Positions 6,969 to 14,550 of a DNA stretch of 17,068 bases are shown here, piece after piece. The translations under genes and the position numbers were made by a program. The stretch is from Fluviibacter sp048859965. GTDB taxonomy: Bacteria > Pseudomonadota > Gammaproteobacteria > Burkholderiales > Rhodocyclaceae. The notes under the pieces were generated by a model that ran no database searches, was not told the DNA's origin, and saw only the letters and a program-made list of their open reading frames with translations. Every line of letters begins with the position of its first letter. The first letter of the stretch is position 1. The stretch spans positions 1-17,068 of the forward strand of contig JBLIZO010000012.1 of the NCBI GenBank assembly GCA_048859965.1, written 5' to 3'.

Positions 6969-6990
6969 TCGGATTTTTCCGGTCACAGAG

Positions 6991-7018
6991 AAACGGCGCT
7001 TCGGCGCCGTTTTTTTTT
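6991..7018. terminator. Terminator shared by phaB and the DUF1841 end of the rnf run
   Basis: AAACGGCGC (6991-6999) and GCGCCGTTT (7004-7012) form a 9-bp stem with the stable TTCG tetraloop (7000-7003), followed by eight T (7011-7018) on the plus strand. It is a classic intrinsic terminator for phaB. The TAA stop of the convergent DUF1841 gene lies inside the T-run, so the stem also follows that gene; the minus-strand tail (TTTCTCT) is weaker. Confidence 0.93.
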
Positions 7019-7442
7019 AGATTTTTCTGAGTCGCTCTAAATAAGCGTTGGTGTCAAAAATTCCGCCCGGCTGCTGCGCGTGCCATACCGTCTCACCCAG
7101 GCATTCCAACAGGCGGTGCAGGGCTTCGTGTGCATCGCCAAGCCGGGCGGCTTGTTGTTCGAAGATACTGCGCACACCCGGCGGCGAATCGACCGAGAGT
7201 TGCTCGAGTAAGGCCAGATGCAGCGAGAGATGCAGCATCGGGTTCATCGTGCCCTGTTCGGGTGTCCACTCGCCGGCCTGTGCGGCGTCGGGGTCGTCGA
7301 GCAGGGCATGGTATTCCGGGTGCAGTGCGATCACATCGGCGGCCAGCGCTTCGGCACCGTCGAGCGGTAGCCGGTCACGTTGTTTGCGGCGCGCTTCACA
7401 GAAGAAGTGGCGTACCTGGTCTTTGGTCGGCGTAAAAATCAT
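7017..7442 (-). CDS. DUF1841 family protein
   Basis: This 141-residue, soluble, His-rich protein matches DUF1841 in its central block NPMLHLSLHLALLEQ (67-81) and in a C-terminal LHRLLECLGETVWHAQQ segment (residues about 108-124). It has no signal peptide or membrane helix. Function is not known for the family. It starts 9 nt after the nth stop on the same strand and is the last gene of the bpt-rnf-nth run. There is no clear ribosome binding site, so translation may depend on coupling to nth. Its TAA lies in the T-run of the convergent phaB terminator. Confidence 0.85.
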   Translation of the reverse strand: MIFTPTKDQVRHFFCEARRKQRDRLPLDGAEALAADVIALHPEYHALLDDPDAAQAGEWTPEQGTMNPMLHLSLHLALLEQLSVDSPPGVRSIFEQQAARLGDAHEALHRLLECLGETVWHAQQPGGIFDTNAYLERLRKI

Positions 7443-7451
7443 CGGTATGTT

Positions 7452-8111
7452 TTAGTGGCGGGCAGTCAATTTTTTAAGCGCCGCTTTGGCTTCCGGTGCA
7501 CGGCACAGATCAACGACCGGACAGCGCTCGCACTCGGGTTTGCGTGCTTTGCAGATGTAACGACCGAGCAGAATCAGCCAGTGGTGCGCGTCGTGCAGAA
7601 ATTCCGGTGGCACGGCCTTGAGCAGTTTCTGCTCAACCGCGAGTACCGTTTTACCCGGCGCGAGACCGGTACGGTTCGAAACGCGAAAGATATGGGTATC
7701 GACCGCCATGGTCGGGTGGCCAAAGGCGGTGTTGAGCACCACGTTGGCGGTCTTGCGGCCGACGCCGGGCAGGGCTTCGAGGGCGGCACGATCTTCGGGT
7801 ACGTCGCCGCCGTATTGATCGCGCAGGATCTGGCAGGTGGCGATGACATTCTTCGACTTGGTTGGATAGAGACCAATCGTTTTGATATACGGCACCAGTC
7901 CTTCAACCCCCAGTGCGGCCATGCTGGCGGCATCGGGGGCATCAATAAAAAGCTGGCGCGTCGCCAGATTGACCCCTTTATCGGTGGCCTGTGCCGAGAG
8001 AATGACCGCGATCAGTAACTGAAAGATCGATCCGTATTCCAGTTCGGTCGTCGGATGCGGGTTGGCCGCCTGCAGGCGGCGGAAAAACTCGACCCGCTGT
8101 GTTTTGTTCAT
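7452..8111 (-). CDS. nth: Endonuclease III (bifunctional DNA glycosylase/AP lyase)
   Basis: This 219-residue base-excision repair enzyme removes oxidised pyrimidines and nicks the resulting abasic site. The helix-hairpin-helix LPGVGRKTA ends with catalytic Lys120. The catalytic Asp138 is in VDTHIFRVSNR. The C-terminal [4Fe-4S] loop has Cys187, 194, 197 and 203 with the standard C-x6-C-x2-C-x5-C spacing. All key residues fall at the same numbers as in E. coli Nth, so the start is secure. It lies 18 nt after rnfE, the same order (rnfABCDGE-nth) as in gamma-proteobacteria. The link may reflect shared Fe-S or redox biology, but this is not proven. Confidence 0.98.
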   Translation of the reverse strand: MNKTQRVEFFRRLQAANPHPTTELEYGSIFQLLIAVILSAQATDKGVNLATRQLFIDAPDAASMAALGVEGLVPYIKTIGLYPTKSKNVIATCQILRDQYGGDVPEDRAALEALPGVGRKTANVVLNTAFGHPTMAVDTHIFRVSNRTGLAPGKTVLAVEQKLLKAVPPEFLHDAHHWLILLGRYICKARKPECERCPVVDLCRAPEAKAALKKLTARH

Positions 8112-8129
8112 GCGCTGGTCGGCAACGAC

Positions 8130-8825
8130 TTAGTGGCAGCCGCCCGTGGCCAGCGGTTGCGGTACCGGTTGCTGGTGACGTGCGGCCTGGCGGGTAACGA
8201 CCCAGTTGCGCCAGGCCACCAGGAAACCGAGTACCGTGAAGGCGCCTGGCGGCAGAATCGCCCAGAGCAGGCCCGGGTAGGCTTCCGGCAGTATCTGGAT
8301 CGGTTGCAGCGATGGGAAGACGAGATCGATGCCACCGAGAATGGCGCCGGTGCCGATAAATTCGCGGATGGCGCCAAGCAGCGAGAGCGTCCACACCATG
8401 CCCATGCCCATCATGGCGCCATCCCAGGCTGACGAGATGGGGTTGTGTTTGGCGGCAAAGGCTTCAATCCGGGCCAGCACCAGACAGTTCGTGATGATCA
8501 GCGGGATAAAGATACCGAGCACAAGATACAGGCCATGCAGATAGGCGTTCATGAGCAGATCGATCAGCGTCACCATAGCCGCAGCGATCAGAATGAAAAC
8601 CGGGATACGGATTTCGTAGGGAATGTAGTTGCGCAGCAGGGCGACAATCAGGTTACCCGAGGCCATGACCAGCAGCGTGGCGAAGGAGATCATGGCGCCG
8701 TTGACCATGGTGGTCGTAATGGCGAGCACGGGGCACATGCCCAGAATCTGAACAAGCGTGCTGTTCTGCTTCCACAGACCGTTGGCGGTCACGTTTCTGA
8801 GTTCTTGCGTGTCGATGAGAGCCAT
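8130..8825 (-). CDS. rnfE: Rnf complex subunit RnfE
   Basis: This 231-residue integral membrane subunit of the ion-translocating ferredoxin:NAD+ oxidoreductase is homologous to RnfA and NqrD. It has six hydrophobic helices. The two half-helix motifs each carry a conserved cysteine: Cys31 in LGMCPVLA and Cys114 in ITNCLVLAR. In the known Rnf/Nqr architecture, RnfA and RnfE each supply two such cysteines to hold an iron centre in mid-membrane, on the path between periplasmic and cytoplasmic flavins. A short polar tail ends in GGCH. It starts 14 nt after rnfG; the ribosome binding site is weak. Confidence 0.97.
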   Translation of the reverse strand: MALIDTQELRNVTANGLWKQNSTLVQILGMCPVLAITTTMVNGAMISFATLLVMASGNLIVALLRNYIPYEIRIPVFILIAAAMVTLIDLLMNAYLHGLYLVLGIFIPLIITNCLVLARIEAFAAKHNPISSAWDGAMMGMGMVWTLSLLGAIREFIGTGAILGGIDLVFPSLQPIQILPEAYPGLLWAILPPGAFTVLGFLVAWRNWVVTRQAARHQQPVPQPLATGGCH

Positions 8826-8839
8826 GTTGTCGGTTCCGC

Positions 8840-9514
8840 TTAGTGGCGCGCGCCGTTCTCGCTGTTGGCGGCGGGCGCGAAGAGCATCGTCAGGTTGGTC
8901 TGGGCAAACGCGACGGCCTTGTGCACAGCCTTGACCACAGCGCGTGGTGTGACCGTCGCGCCGGCGACGGCATCAAAGACGCCGCCGTCCTTTTTAACGT
9001 GCCACTGCACATCGGATAACGCCGGCAGGTTTTCAAACTGGGTGATCCAGGGGCGCGTCTTGTTGCGATCTTTCTTCGGGTCGATGTAGTCGCCCAGCCC
9101 CGGCGTTTCCTTGTGCTCGGTCACGCGCACGCTGAGCAGATTGCCCCTGGCGTCCAGGCCGATCAGCATTTTAATGTCGCCGCTGTAACCGTCCGGGGCG
9201 ATGGCTTCGATGATCAGGCCGGCTGGTTTGCCGTTCATGCGGGCGCGATACACTTGCGTCGGAAAACGCTGACCCAGTGCCGGCTCGGGCGGCAGCGTGA
9301 TCGTATCGGTGATCGGGTCGTTGTTGTATAACTCGCGGGGCAGGACCTGGTTAAAGAACACCAGGCGCTCTTCTTTGGTCGAGGCTTCGATCGTCGGTTT
9401 GGTAAATAGATAGACCCAGGCCGACAGCGCCGTGAACAGAATCACGAAACCGAGCAGTGTCAGCGCGGTTTCGAGCGAGACCCGGAACAGGTGTTTTTCT
9501 TCCGGTGTGCTCAT
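8840..9514 (-). CDS. rnfG: Rnf complex subunit RnfG (covalent FMN)
   Basis: This 224-residue subunit has one N-terminal membrane helix (about 15-37) and a periplasmic FMN-binding domain. The flavin attachment motif is DAVAGATVT (181-189); by the ApbE rule Dxx(S/T)GAT the FMN is phosphoester-linked to Thr187. Here Ala184 replaces the usual Ser/Thr, a loosely conserved position. The SGDIKMLIGLD (111-121) and ETPGLGDYI (136-144) segments are typical of RnfG/NqrC. ATG at 9514 overlaps the rnfD stop by 4 nt (ATGA) and is preceded by AGAGG. The frame stays open much further upstream through rnfD, but that part has no family similarity. Confidence 0.97.
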   Translation of the reverse strand: MSTPEEKHLFRVSLETALTLLGFVILFTALSAWVYLFTKPTIEASTKEERLVFFNQVLPRELYNNDPITDTITLPPEPALGQRFPTQVYRARMNGKPAGLIIEAIAPDGYSGDIKMLIGLDARGNLLSVRVTEHKETPGLGDYIDPKKDRNKTRPWITQFENLPALSDVQWHVKKDGGVFDAVAGATVTPRAVVKAVHKAVAFAQTNLTMLFAPAANSENGARH

Positions 9515-10569
9515 GCGACCTCTTTCTTTTTCTTCTCGCCGAAGATGGCTGGCTGCGTGTACATATCGATGAGCGGCACACAGAGATTCATGAGCAGGAT
9601 GCCAAACGCGACACCATCGGGGAAAGCGCCGAACACCCGGATCAGGTAGGCGATGATGCCAGCACCTGCGGCGAAGATCAGCTTGCCGCGAGGTGTCGTT
9701 GCGCCACTGACCGGGTCGGTCGCAATGAAGAAGGCGCCGAGCAGGGTCGCGCCCCCGAAGAGATGGAAGACGGGGCTGGCGTAATGCTTGGGGTCGATGC
9801 CCCAGAACAGCAGCGACAGCGCACCGATGGCGACGATGAACGCCACGGGAATATGCCAGGTAATGACACGTTGCTGCCACAGCCACAGGCCGCCGATCAG
9901 CCAGCCCAGCGTGACCCATTCCCAACCCTGGCCGGCGCCGATACCGTAGATCTTCTGGTTATCGGCGATGCTCTGCACGGTCAGCGCATCGTTGCTCATC
10001 GACAGACGCAGCGTGGTTTTCAGGTGATCCAGCGGCGTTGCGCCGGCCCAGGCGTCGATGTTCTGCGCGTGGTTGAAGATGGTGCTGATCTGGTCGCCGA
10101 TCGACAGCCCGCTGTTGGCCAGCGTCATTGGCCACTGCGACATCAGTGCAGGAAAGGACACGATACACAACGCGTAGGCGGCCATGGCCGGGTTGAACGG
10201 ATTCTGCCCCAGACCGCCGTAGAGTTGCTTGACGATAAGGATGGCGAACAGCGTACCAACGACGACCAGCCACCACGGGCCGCTGGGCGGAAACGACAGC
10301 GCGATCAGCCAGGCGGTCACCACCGCCGACAGATCGGCCAGCGCGGGTGCGATGGGCCGCTGCCGGATTTTGAGAAAAGCGGCTTCGGCAACCAGCGCGG
10401 TCGCGCTGGCCAGTAGCAGTTGCACCAGAATACCCACGCCGAACAGAACGACGTAGGCGATGATGCCCGGCACCAGCGCCAGCAGCACCTTGAACATGAT
10501 GCGTGTCACGCTTACCGGTGACACCAGGTAAGGTGATTGCGTCAGAACATTCGGGGTCTGGAAGGGCAC
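9511..10569 (-). CDS. rnfD: Rnf complex subunit RnfD (covalent FMN)
   Basis: This 352-residue polytopic membrane subunit is homologous to NqrB. Family blocks are SPYLVSPVSVTRIM (12-25), KQLYGGLGQNPFNPAMAAYA (114-133) and FPDGVAFGILLMNLCVPLID (316-335). The likely FMN site is Thr178 in DAWAGATPLD, which lines up with the SQATPLD/Thr187 site of enterobacterial and Vibrio RnfD. A second motif fitting the flavinylation rule, DPVSGATT (285-292), lies near the C-terminus. The start is GTG at 10569, 14 nt after the rnfC stop; homology begins almost at once, so it is probably right although no strong ribosome binding site is seen. A Lys-rich cytoplasmic tail (EKKKKEVA) closes it. Confidence 0.97.
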   Translation of the reverse strand: MPFQTPNVLTQSPYLVSPVSVTRIMFKVLLALVPGIIAYVVLFGVGILVQLLLASATALVAEAAFLKIRQRPIAPALADLSAVVTAWLIALSFPPSGPWWLVVVGTLFAILIVKQLYGGLGQNPFNPAMAAYALCIVSFPALMSQWPMTLANSGLSIGDQISTIFNHAQNIDAWAGATPLDHLKTTLRLSMSNDALTVQSIADNQKIYGIGAGQGWEWVTLGWLIGGLWLWQQRVITWHIPVAFIVAIGALSLLFWGIDPKHYASPVFHLFGGATLLGAFFIATDPVSGATTPRGKLIFAAGAGIIAYLIRVFGAFPDGVAFGILLMNLCVPLIDMYTQPAIFGEKKKKEVA

Positions 10570-10583
10570 GATGAAAATCCGGG

Positions 10584-12239
10584 TTAGTGTTTGTTGTGGT
10601 TTTCGCGACGGGCGCGCGCCTGTTCGATCGCTGCCGCGATCGCCGCTTGCTTGGTAGCGGCGTCCAGCACCGGGTGGGTGTCAACGCCGACCGGGGTCGT
10701 GGCTTGTTCGTGATTCAGCACAGGCTTGTCCGTTGGCGATGAAGTCGTGGCATCGGCTGCCGTCGGCACGCTGGCCGTGGGGGCGCCGGTCAGTGTGTTG
10801 CCGGCAGCCTGGCGGGCGGCATTGGCCTTGGCCAGACGTTCGGCCTTCTCACGTTTTTCGCGCTCGGCGCGCGCTTCGCGGAACTCGAAACGTTCACGGG
10901 CGCTGTCGGCGGCATCCTGAGCACGTTCTGCCGCCTGGATCTCGCTCTTGGCGAAGCGGAAGTAATTGACCAATGGAATATGGCTGGGGCAGACGTAATC
11001 GCAACAACCGCATTCAATACAGTCAAAGAGCTTGTAGTTCTCGAGTTTGTCGAATTTGCTGGCGCGCGACCACCAGTAAAGCTCAAAGGGCTGCAACTCC
11101 TGCGGGCAGGCCAGGGCGCAACTGCCGCAACGAATACATTGCTGTTCCGGCGGCTTCGGTGGGAATAGTGCGACCGAATGGGCGAGCAGGCAGTTGGTAG
11201 CCTTGATCACAGGCGCATCCGGCGTCGGCACGCGGAAGCCCATCATCGGGCCACCCATGACAATGCCATTGGTGTCCGGCAGCGGGCCGGCCAATGCGAC
11301 CAGTTCGCCGATCGGCATGCCGATCGGCACCGACCAGTTGCGGGGCTCACCAACGTTACCGCTCAGCGTAACGATGCGCGAGATCAGGGGCTCGCCATAG
11401 GTAATGGCACGCCACGCCGATTGCACGGTGGCGACATTGAACACCTGAACGCTGAAGTCGGTCGATCGTTTGCTGGCGGGCACTTCTTTGCCGGTCAGCA
11501 CACGGATCAACTCCTTGGCGCCGCCGGTGGGGTAGGTGGTCGGCACGGTCACCACCTCGACCGGGGCGTTGAGCGCCTGCTGCGCTGTTTTGAGTGCGGC
11601 GATGGCATCGGGCTTGTTGTCCTCGACACCAATCAGTACCTGGCCGGCGTTGAGCAGTTTGCCGAACAGGGCACTGCCCTGAACAACTTCACGCGCCTGC
11701 TCTTGCATCAGTCGGTCATCACACGTAATGAACGGTTCGCACTCGGCGCCGTTGATAATGAGTTGCTCGATCTGTTTGCCGCGCGGCACGCTGAGCTTCA
11801 CATGGCTGGGGAAAACAGCGCCCCCCATGCCGACGATGCCCATGTCGCGCAGATAGTCGCGCACCGCATCGGCCGAAGCATTGTTGATATCGAAGGGGGT
11901 GCGTTCGATCCAGGTGTCCTGGCCATCCGCTTCGATGACCACGCAATCGGTCGGCAGACCGGACGGGTGCGGCATGATGTGCGGCCCCACTTCAATGACA
12001 GTGCCGGAGGCGGGGGCGTGTACCGCTGCCGAGACCCAGCCATCGGCTTCGCCGATGCGTTGGCCCTTGAGTACATAATCGCCGACATGGACCGTCGGAC
12101 GGGGCATACCGCCGACGCTCTGGTGCAGCGGTACGACATAGCGTTTGACCAGCGGTGCCTGCGCAATCGGCAGTTGCGTCGATTGCGTCTTGTTGGCGTC
12201 TGGTTTGACGCCGCCTTTGAATTTGAAAAGACGGATCAT
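10584..12239 (-). CDS. rnfC: Rnf complex subunit RnfC (Fe-S, NADH/FMN-binding)
   Basis: This 551-residue peripheral cytoplasmic subunit exchanges electrons with NAD(H). It begins with the typical MIRLFKFKGGVKP. The nucleotide/FMN region has GMGGAVFPSHVK (137-148) and the NGAECEPFITCDDRLM block (163-178). Two ferredoxin clusters follow: Cys368/371/374/378 and Cys407/410/413/417. After residue 430 comes a charged, probably coiled-coil stretch (435-475), a Thr/Ala/Pro-rich linker and an Ala/Arg helix. This tail is shorter than the repeat tail of E. coli RsxC (740 residues). ATG at 12239 overlaps the rnfB stop by 1 nt (TGATG), with GAGG 7 nt before it. The open frame extends further upstream, but without homology. 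Confidence 0.97.
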   Translation of the reverse strand: MIRLFKFKGGVKPDANKTQSTQLPIAQAPLVKRYVVPLHQSVGGMPRPTVHVGDYVLKGQRIGEADGWVSAAVHAPASGTVIEVGPHIMPHPSGLPTDCVVIEADGQDTWIERTPFDINNASADAVRDYLRDMGIVGMGGAVFPSHVKLSVPRGKQIEQLIINGAECEPFITCDDRLMQEQAREVVQGSALFGKLLNAGQVLIGVEDNKPDAIAALKTAQQALNAPVEVVTVPTTYPTGGAKELIRVLTGKEVPASKRSTDFSVQVFNVATVQSAWRAITYGEPLISRIVTLSGNVGEPRNWSVPIGMPIGELVALAGPLPDTNGIVMGGPMMGFRVPTPDAPVIKATNCLLAHSVALFPPKPPEQQCIRCGSCALACPQELQPFELYWWSRASKFDKLENYKLFDCIECGCCDYVCPSHIPLVNYFRFAKSEIQAAERAQDAADSARERFEFREARAEREKREKAERLAKANAARQAAGNTLTGAPTASVPTAADATTSSPTDKPVLNHEQATTPVGVDTHPVLDAATKQAAIAAAIEQARARRENHNKH

Positions 12240-12850
12240 CAGGCCGCCTCGTTCTGCGCTGCGGCCGCCGTGGTCGGTATGGCCATAATCGGAATCACGC
12301 GCGCTGGCGCGTTGGGTTTGCGCCACTTCCAGGTATCGAGCGTGTCGGCGACAGTCACCATACTGATGCACTCGACCGGGCAGGGCGGTACGCAGAGTTC
12401 GCAACCCGTACACAGATCTTCGGCGATCGTGTGCATCTGCTTGGCGGCGCCGATGATGGCATCCACCGGGCAAGCCTGAATGCACAGCGTGCAGCCGATG
12501 CAGATTTTCTCGTCGATGATGGCGACCTGCTTGGGTTTTTCGACACCATGCTCTTCGGACAGCGGTTTGTATTCCTTACCGAGCAGTTCGGCCAGCTTGT
12601 GGATATTCTCGTCGCCGCCGGGGGGGCATTGGTTGATGTCGGCCTCGCCCTTGGCAATCGCTTCAGCGTATGGGCGGCAGCCGGGGAAACCGCACTGACC
12701 GCATTGTGTTTGCGGCAGAATGCTGTCGATCTTCTCGACCAGCGGATCGCCTTCGACGCGGAACTTGACGGCGGCGAAGCCCAGCATGGCGCCGAGCAGC
12801 ACGGCGCCGAGCGCCATCACGGCGATTGCATAGAGGAAGCTGTCAGACAT
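12239..12850 (-). CDS. rnfB: Rnf complex subunit RnfB (ferredoxin-like Fe-S protein)
   Basis: This 203-residue subunit is the entry or exit point for low-potential electrons. One N-terminal membrane helix (5-29) is followed by the Fe-S domain Cys50/53/58 with Cys75 (CGQCGFPGCRPYAEAI). Two [4Fe-4S] ferredoxin clusters follow: Cys117/120/123/127 and Cys147/150/153/157, with each cluster's last Cys followed by Pro and exchanged between halves as in bacterial ferredoxins. The last 45 residues are an Ala/Pro-rich tail. Length fits the short proteobacterial type (about 190-200), not the long clostridial RnfB. ATG at 12850 has GAGG 7 nt upstream and lies 8 nt after the rnfA stop. Confidence 0.98.
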   Translation of the reverse strand: MSDSFLYAIAVMALGAVLLGAMLGFAAVKFRVEGDPLVEKIDSILPQTQCGQCGFPGCRPYAEAIAKGEADINQCPPGGDENIHKLAELLGKEYKPLSEEHGVEKPKQVAIIDEKICIGCTLCIQACPVDAIIGAAKQMHTIAEDLCTGCELCVPPCPVECISMVTVADTLDTWKWRKPNAPARVIPIMAIPTTAAAAQNEAA

Positions 12851-12858
12851 CAGGCGCC

Positions 12859-13443
12859 TCAGTGCAGACGGTCGAGGCCGGCGAAGCCCATGAACGCCAG
12901 GCTCATCAGACCGCCCGTGATGAAACCGATGGCCGTACCGCGGAAGTGCAGCGGCACGTCGGCGCCTTCGATGCGTTCACGGATACCGGCGAACAGAATC
13001 AGCGCCAGCGAGAAACCGATTGAACTACCCGCCCCGAACAGAATCGAGGCAATGAAATCGTTGTTCTGCGAAATGTTCAGCAGCGGCACACCGAGCACGG
13101 CACAGTTAGTGGTGATCAGCGGCAGATAAATACCCAGCACCTGGTGGAGCGCCGGGCTGGTTTTCTGAATCACGAGTTCGGTCAGTTGCACCAGTGCAGC
13201 AATGGTGACGATGAACGAAATAATACGCAGATACTCCAGCCCGAAAGGCATGAGCAGGTAATGATCAATAATGTAACTGGCGCCAGTGCCCATTGTGAGC
13301 ACGAACGTGGTGGCGGCACCCATGCCGTAGGCCGTGGCCAGCTTCTTGGAGACGCCCATGAACGGGCACAGTCCGAGAATACGAACCAGAACGACGTTGT
13401 TGACCAGAACCGCGCCGATGAGAACAAAGATGTATTGAGTCAT
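12859..13443 (-). CDS. rnfA: Rnf complex subunit RnfA
   Basis: This 194-residue integral membrane subunit is homologous to RnfE and NqrE. It has six hydrophobic helices and the paired cysteine motifs Cys26 (LGLCPFMG) and Cys114 (TTNCAVLG) for the intramembrane iron centre. Length is standard (about 193). It is the first rnf gene and lies 36 nt after pyrD. ATG at 13443 has an AGGG about 9 nt upstream, which lies within the self-complementary spacer at 13446-13476. Confidence 0.98.
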   Translation of the reverse strand: MTQYIFVLIGAVLVNNVVLVRILGLCPFMGVSKKLATAYGMGAATTFVLTMGTGASYIIDHYLLMPFGLEYLRIISFIVTIAALVQLTELVIQKTSPALHQVLGIYLPLITTNCAVLGVPLLNISQNNDFIASILFGAGSSIGFSLALILFAGIRERIEGADVPLHFRGTAIGFITGGLMSLAFMGFAGLDRLH

Positions 13444-13445
13444 GG

Positions 13446-13476
13446 AATCGCCCTAAGGGCTTATTTAAGCGCGATT
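13446..13476 (-). promoter_or_regulatory. Self-complementary pyrD-rnfA spacer overlapping the rnfA ribosome binding site
   Basis: AATCGC (13446-13451) pairs with GCGATT (13471-13476). The whole interior splits into two more dyads, CCTAAGG (13452-13458) and GCTTATTTAAGC (13459-13470). The 31 nt could fold as a small three-way junction or as alternative hairpins. The rnfA ribosome binding site (minus-strand AGGG, 13451-13454) lies inside. There is no T-run, so it is not an intrinsic terminator. A control of rnfA translation is inferred, not shown. Confidence 0.4.
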
Positions 13477-13479
13477 TTA

Positions 13480-14547
13480 TCAGAGGCTCGGGCGTTTGCT
13501 CTGTCGGCTGTAACGGGCCAGCGCCTCGCCAACGTCGTGCACCAATGCCGGGCCCTGATAGATCAACCCGGTATAAATCTGCACGAGTTCGGCGCCCGCC
13601 GCCCGTTTGGCAATGGCGTCGTCGCCTGCGCTGATACCGCCCACGCCGATCAGCGGGATCTCGCCGGCCAGCCGGGTGTGCAGCGCGGCCAGCACGGCCG
13701 TGGATTTTTCAAAGACCGGTTTGCCCGACAGCCCACCGGTTTCGCCAGCGTGCGGGTCGCCCATGACCGCAGCGCGTTCCAACGTGGTATTCGTGGCGAT
13801 CACGGCGTCGATACGGTGGCGACGTACGGCCGAGGCAATCGCCTCGATCTGCAGGTCATCCAGATCCGGCGCGATCTTCAGCGCCAGCGGCACATACTTG
13901 CCGTGTGCATCGGCCAGGCGTTGCTGACGATCCTTCAAACCGGCCAGCAGCGCCTCCAGCGCGTCATCCTGCTGCAACGAGCGCAGGTTTTGCGTATTCG
14001 GGCTGGAAATATTGATCGTAATGTAATGGGCGTGTGCGTAAGCGGCTTCCAGGCAGTGCAGATAATCGTCGTTGGCGCGGTCGATGGGCGTGCTGGCATT
14101 CTTGCCGATGTTAATGCCGACGATGCCGCCGTTTTTGACGAACTGGCTGGCCTGGACGTTGGTGACCAGATTGGCTACGCCCAGGTTATTGAACCCGAAG
14201 CGGTTGATGAGCGCCTCATGCGCAGGCAGGCGGAACAGGCGCGGCTGCGCGTTACCCGCTTGCGCTTTCGGTGTGACGGTGCCGATTTCGATGAAGCCAA
14301 AGCCGAAAGCCGCCAGACTGTCGATATGTGCGCCATCCTTGTCCAGACCGGCGGCCAGGCCGACACGATTGGGGAAATGGATGCCCATCACCGTAACCGG
14401 GTCAGCCGGTAAGGTTTGCTTCATCAATCCCAGTTTGACCGCATGATCCAGGCCGTTCAGGCTCAGGTGATGGGCGGTTTCCGGCGGCAGGCTGAAGAGC
14501 AGGGGGCGGAGCAACGGGTAAAGATTCATCATGGTCAGCGCAGGCAT
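13480..14547 (-). CDS. pyrD: Dihydroorotate dehydrogenase, class 2 (quinone-dependent)
   Basis: This 355-residue enzyme oxidises dihydroorotate to orotate in pyrimidine synthesis and passes electrons to membrane quinone. The N-terminal amphipathic region (LYPLLRPLLFSLPPETAHHL) is the class 2 membrane/quinone domain. The FMN barrel follows, with GLAAGLDKDG (63-72), NRFGFNN (115-121), the catalytic-serine segment NISSPNT (179-185), TNTT, and GVGGISAGDDA near the end. The first ATG (14547) is 3 nt after the bpt stop and suits translational coupling. Family similarity begins at the MMN pair, so ATG 14532 or 14529 are real alternatives. No start has a good ribosome binding site. Confidence 0.96.
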   Translation of the reverse strand: MPALTMMNLYPLLRPLLFSLPPETAHHLSLNGLDHAVKLGLMKQTLPADPVTVMGIHFPNRVGLAAGLDKDGAHIDSLAAFGFGFIEIGTVTPKAQAGNAQPRLFRLPAHEALINRFGFNNLGVANLVTNVQASQFVKNGGIVGINIGKNASTPIDRANDDYLHCLEAAYAHAHYITINISSPNTQNLRSLQQDDALEALLAGLKDRQQRLADAHGKYVPLALKIAPDLDDLQIEAIASAVRRHRIDAVIATNTTLERAAVMGDPHAGETGGLSGKPVFEKSTAVLAALHTRLAGEIPLIGVGGISAGDDAIAKRAAGAELVQIYTGLIYQGPALVHDVGEALARYSRQSKRPSL

Positions 14548-14550
14548 ATG

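Noticed and set aside
9515..9925. N-terminal extension of rnfG to 9925
   Set aside because: The extension lies out of frame within rnfD, has no RnfG similarity, and ATG 9514 has a good ribosome binding site and ATGA overlap.
11178..12479. 433-codon plus-strand frame opposite rnfC/rnfB
   Set aside because: Shadow of rnfC. The His/Asp/Arg-rich translation has no family similarity, and rnfC has all expected cysteine motifs.
12240..12485. N-terminal extension of rnfC to 12485
   Set aside because: It overlaps rnfB out of frame. RnfC proteins begin with the MIRLFKFKGG segment coded from 12239.
13144..14412. 422-codon plus-strand frame opposite rnfA/pyrD
   Set aside because: It spans two well-identified minus-strand genes; it is an antisense artefact.
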